From Entamoeba invadens IP1 (lineage: Eukaryota > Evosea > Mastigamoebida > Endamoebidae): DNA of 64,000 nucleotides. The position numbers and the translations under genes are program-made. Where the stretch lies: NCBI RefSeq assembly GCF_000330505.1, contig NW_004191750.1:467470-531469 (forward strand), written 5' to 3'. Under the pieces are notes generated by a model, which saw only the letters and a program-made list of their open reading frames with translations, had not been told where the DNA came from and did not search any database. Positions within the stretch are counted from its first letter, which is position 1. Every line of letters starts with the position of its first letter. Shown piece after piece: positions 61,783 to 64,000 of the stretch.

Positions 61783-63237
61783 ATGTTTCTCTTCATTTTT
61801 CTTGCATCTACTGTTCAAGGCATTCCCTTTGAACTAAGCAAACGGAATTTTGAGAATTACATTCAATCGAAAGAAACATGTTTAGTGATGTTTTCTGTCA
61901 AGACGAATTGTCCGTATTGCAAAGATCATGAGCGTGAATTTACACAGCTTTCATCATTTGTTGACACTCCTTTTGCGATCATCTTTTGTGAAGAGGACAA
62001 CGTCGAGACTTGTGAGAAACAACACATCCAAGTCATGCCTACAACTATCTTATTTAAGAAAGGGGAACAATATCGCGTTTTATTTGGGATGCACGACTAT
62101 GGTGATATCAAGAATTGGTTGAACGACATGTACCTTCCCACTTATGTTGAGATCAAAACACAAAAAGACTTAGAAACGTATGAGACATTAAATTATGGTA
62201 CTGTTCTCGCCACTTTCCCCAGTCGAGAAGTTGCTTTATCTCATGATGATATCATGAATTTCATCGCTGAAGATATTAAACGGTTTAAACAACAATTTCT
62301 TTGGATCGTCAATGCTACAATTCAAACTCCAACGTTAACAGTTCGTACTTTAGACAATGAAAAGGAAGTCCATACAGTCACTTTCCCTTTAATTTATAAC
62401 AAAGAGAAGAAACAAGACTTACTCAACTTAGTCTTAATGGCTTTCATTCCTGTTATGGTCAACAAGAATATAGCAGAGCCTATATTGGAACAATTAGATA
62501 CTCCGGTTTTAATGTATTATTATACTACTAGAATGACTAAGGCTACGATTTTAAAGAAAGTTGCTCAGAAGTATCGACTCAAATTGCCATTCTTGACTAG
62601 TCAAGCCCAAAAGGATTCTTCCCTCCCGGGTCATGGTGACGGGAAATACCCACTAATTTCTATTACTTATAAAAGAGACATATTTCCATTCGATGAAACA
62701 ATGCCAATCACTGAGGAGAACATCATCGAGTTCGTTGAATCATTTTTGGCTGACGAGTTGACTCCAGTCAAGTTAGCTAGAAAATCACAGGATTGGTATC
62801 TCGAGAAGAATCCCCCCATCATCACCGCCGACATCTTCGAAAGTTACAAGAAAGGGGTGGACTCTGCTTTTCTCTTTTGTGGGTCGTCGACCCCGAGTTG
62901 TGTTGAGTATATCGAAACAACCTTTGCGCCCATCGTTGAACTCAAAACACTTCCGGAGGGATTGAAATTTGGGTTTGTTGATATCGATCAAGACGATGTG
63001 ATAGATATCGATAAGAAGTGGCAGTACCCTCTTATAGTCTTTTTTAAATCAGACTCTAAAAAGCCACACTTTTTATCTATTGAAACTACAGGACCAGTCG
63101 AAGTCATTAACTTTATTAATAAACACTCAACCACAAAAATTTTGTTGAGTACAGAAGAGGTGGAGAGTTTAGTTAAGGACTGCAAAACTAAACTCGAGGC
63201 TTACAGAATCAACCAACACAACAAAGATGAATTGTAA
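61783..63237 (+). CDS. Protein disulfide isomerase-like, ER-retained (KDEL)
   Basis: An endoplasmic-reticulum thiol oxidoreductase, 484 residues. The signal peptide is MFLFIFLASTVQGIPFE. The first thioredoxin domain has active site CPYC (Cys43-Cys46) in place of the usual CGHC, in VKTNCPYCKDHEREF, followed by VMPTTILFKKGEQYRVLFG. Two middle thioredoxin-fold regions without cysteine pairs follow. A degenerate C-terminal one has CGSSTPSC (a CxxxxxxC pattern) followed by KFGFVDIDQDD. The protein ends KDEL, for ER retention. It is therefore a four-domain-like PDI with one intact active site. CPYC is closer to glutaredoxin or DsbA motifs and may act mainly as a reductase or isomerase. The substrates are unknown. 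Confidence 0.9.
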   Translation: MFLFIFLASTVQGIPFELSKRNFENYIQSKETCLVMFSVKTNCPYCKDHEREFTQLSSFVDTPFAIIFCEEDNVETCEKQHIQVMPTTILFKKGEQYRVLFGMHDYGDIKNWLNDMYLPTYVEIKTQKDLETYETLNYGTVLATFPSREVALSHDDIMNFIAEDIKRFKQQFLWIVNATIQTPTLTVRTLDNEKEVHTVTFPLIYNKEKKQDLLNLVLMAFIPVMVNKNIAEPILEQLDTPVLMYYYTTRMTKATILKKVAQKYRLKLPFLTSQAQKDSSLPGHGDGKYPLISITYKRDIFPFDETMPITEENIIEFVESFLADELTPVKLARKSQDWYLEKNPPIITADIFESYKKGVDSAFLFCGSSTPSCVEYIETTFAPIVELKTLPEGLKFGFVDIDQDDVIDIDKKWQYPLIVFFKSDSKKPHFLSIETTGPVEVINFINKHSTTKILLSTEEVESLVKDCKTKLEAYRINQHNKDEL

Positions 63238-63396
63238 TTCTTGGTGTTAAATTGTACTATAACTTATAATATGTTACTATAAATTGTATATTCTAATTGT
63301 TGTACTATATAATATAACATTTTATTATAATTATTACTAAAGAAAGTATTGATTAAAGTATTATAAAAATGTTATAAAAATAAAACCATTTGCACA

Positions 63397-64000
63397 ATGG
63401 AAACACAAAACTCAAAAATGAAGCGAGCACGACGGGATAAACACCGTGACGATAACGCGAAGAAGGCTTATCCAAGAGAACAATTTGCGTTGGATAGAGA
63501 AGGAAAAAGATTGTTCCACGGAGCATTTGAGGGAGGAAACGTGAAGGAAGCAAACGACTATCAGGAGGACACGTATGAGGGGAGTTCCGCCATATCAAAA
63601 ATGCGGAACGACAAAAAACAAGATGTGAAATTTCTTGGAATCAATGATATAATAGACCAAAATGATGGAACAGATTTTTTGAAAAAAGAGCTGGAGATTG
63701 AGAAGTTGATGAAAAACGAGAGAATGAGTTATACCGAGGCGGAACGATTTATTGAGGAAATTGGATGGGATGGAACGGAGGAGATATTTGTGAAAAGAAG
63801 AAAAGGAACCAGTAGTGATTATGAAGTGACTTTCGGCAGACAATCCCAGAATCAAGCGCCTCTTTCCCAGAGCGAAGAAACGATTAAAATCGATTTTGCG
63901 AGTGGAAAAGAGACTATTGAACAGATTGTTGCCAAAAACGAAAAGGAAATTAAAACCAGATTTTCTGAACTTAAAATTAAACACGAATTTGAAGATACGA
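63397..64000 (+). CDS. GPATCH1-like (G-patch/DUF1604) protein, 3' partial
   Basis: The frame opens at ATG 63397 and stays open to the end of the window, 201 codons. The segment REGKRLFHGAFEGGNVKEAN resembles the RRRFHGAFTGGFSAGY start of GPATCH1 (DUF1604) RNA-processing proteins. In those it precedes the FLGxxDxxD acidic region, here KFLGINDIIDQNDGTDF. The N-terminus is basic (KMKRARRDKHRDDNAKK), as in a nuclear protein. The G-patch glycine motif would normally follow the start, but I see no clear glycine repeat in the window. It could also be another splicing-associated protein. Call by resemblance only; the rest lies outside the window. Confidence 0.5.
   Translation, partial: METQNSKMKRARRDKHRDDNAKKAYPREQFALDREGKRLFHGAFEGGNVKEANDYQEDTYEGSSAISKMRNDKKQDVKFLGINDIIDQNDGTDFLKKELEIEKLMKNERMSYTEAERFIEEIGWDGTEEIFVKRRKGTSSDYEVTFGRQSQNQAPLSQSEETIKIDFASGKETIEQIVAKNEKEIKTRFSELKIKHEFEDT

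Overview
The window is nuclear DNA of a protist of the genus Entamoeba. The intergenic DNA is very AT-rich and the gene bodies are denser in GC. Genes lie close together on both strands. Short introns (about 50-115 nt) almost all open with GTTTGT and mostly close with TAG. The gene content also fits: V-ATPase, BspA-type leucine-rich repeats, a cysteine-rich peroxiredoxin start, and many small-GTPase regulators. The piggyBac transposon, terminal-inverted-repeat (MITE-like) elements and two 100-N scaffold gaps suggest a transposon-rich species such as E. invadens. The genus is well supported; the species is inference.

Layout. 1-3989: 3' part of a giant RhoGEF with tandem DH-PH modules, convergent with a ClpB/Hsp101 disaggregase (4107-6701). 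6702-9475: a short inverted-repeat element, a minimal Rad52 and a spliced pseudokinase. 9612-14198: an ankyrin-pseudokinase convergent with a BK-like K+ channel. 14199-20588: AT-rich DNA with a second copy of the element, a scaffold gap and a frameshifted piggyBac transposase. 20589-26799: a hypothetical gene, TFIIE-beta, a hypothetical hydrophobic protein, a RapGAP with a short last exon, and UDP-glucose pyrophosphorylase. 26800-31336: sparse DNA with a lone tRNA-Gly(CCC), a gap-truncated peroxiredoxin start, a small protein and a HAD phosphatase. 31337-41450: a type I membrane protein, a divergent Rab-like GTPase, a hypothetical protein, a BspA-like LRR protein and a GRWD1/Rrb1 WD40 protein. 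41451-48530: importin beta, Pmp3, V-ATPase subunit a, a Swi5-like protein and a small protein. 48531-64000: a starch-binding (CBM20) protein, a second LRR protein, a class 3 lipase, a RasGEF, a two-TM protein, a RhoGAP, a KDEL-tailed PDI, and the start of a GPATCH1-like gene that runs off the end.

There is no operon. The recurring theme is small-GTPase control: a RhoGEF, RapGAP, RasGEF, RhoGAP and a Rab-like GTPase in 64 kb. There are also two adjacent proteins with dead kinase domains and two homologous-recombination accessory proteins (Rad52, Swi5).

The most useful observations are structural. Ten introns were placed by reading across frame breaks, which merges about eight apparent ORF pairs into single genes. 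The RhoGEF modules carry a gene-conversion tract and a precise intron presence/absence difference. Two related TA-flanked inverted-repeat elements are visible, and the Swi5-like protein appears to carry an extra winged-helix-like N-terminus. I found no convincing wholly new system.
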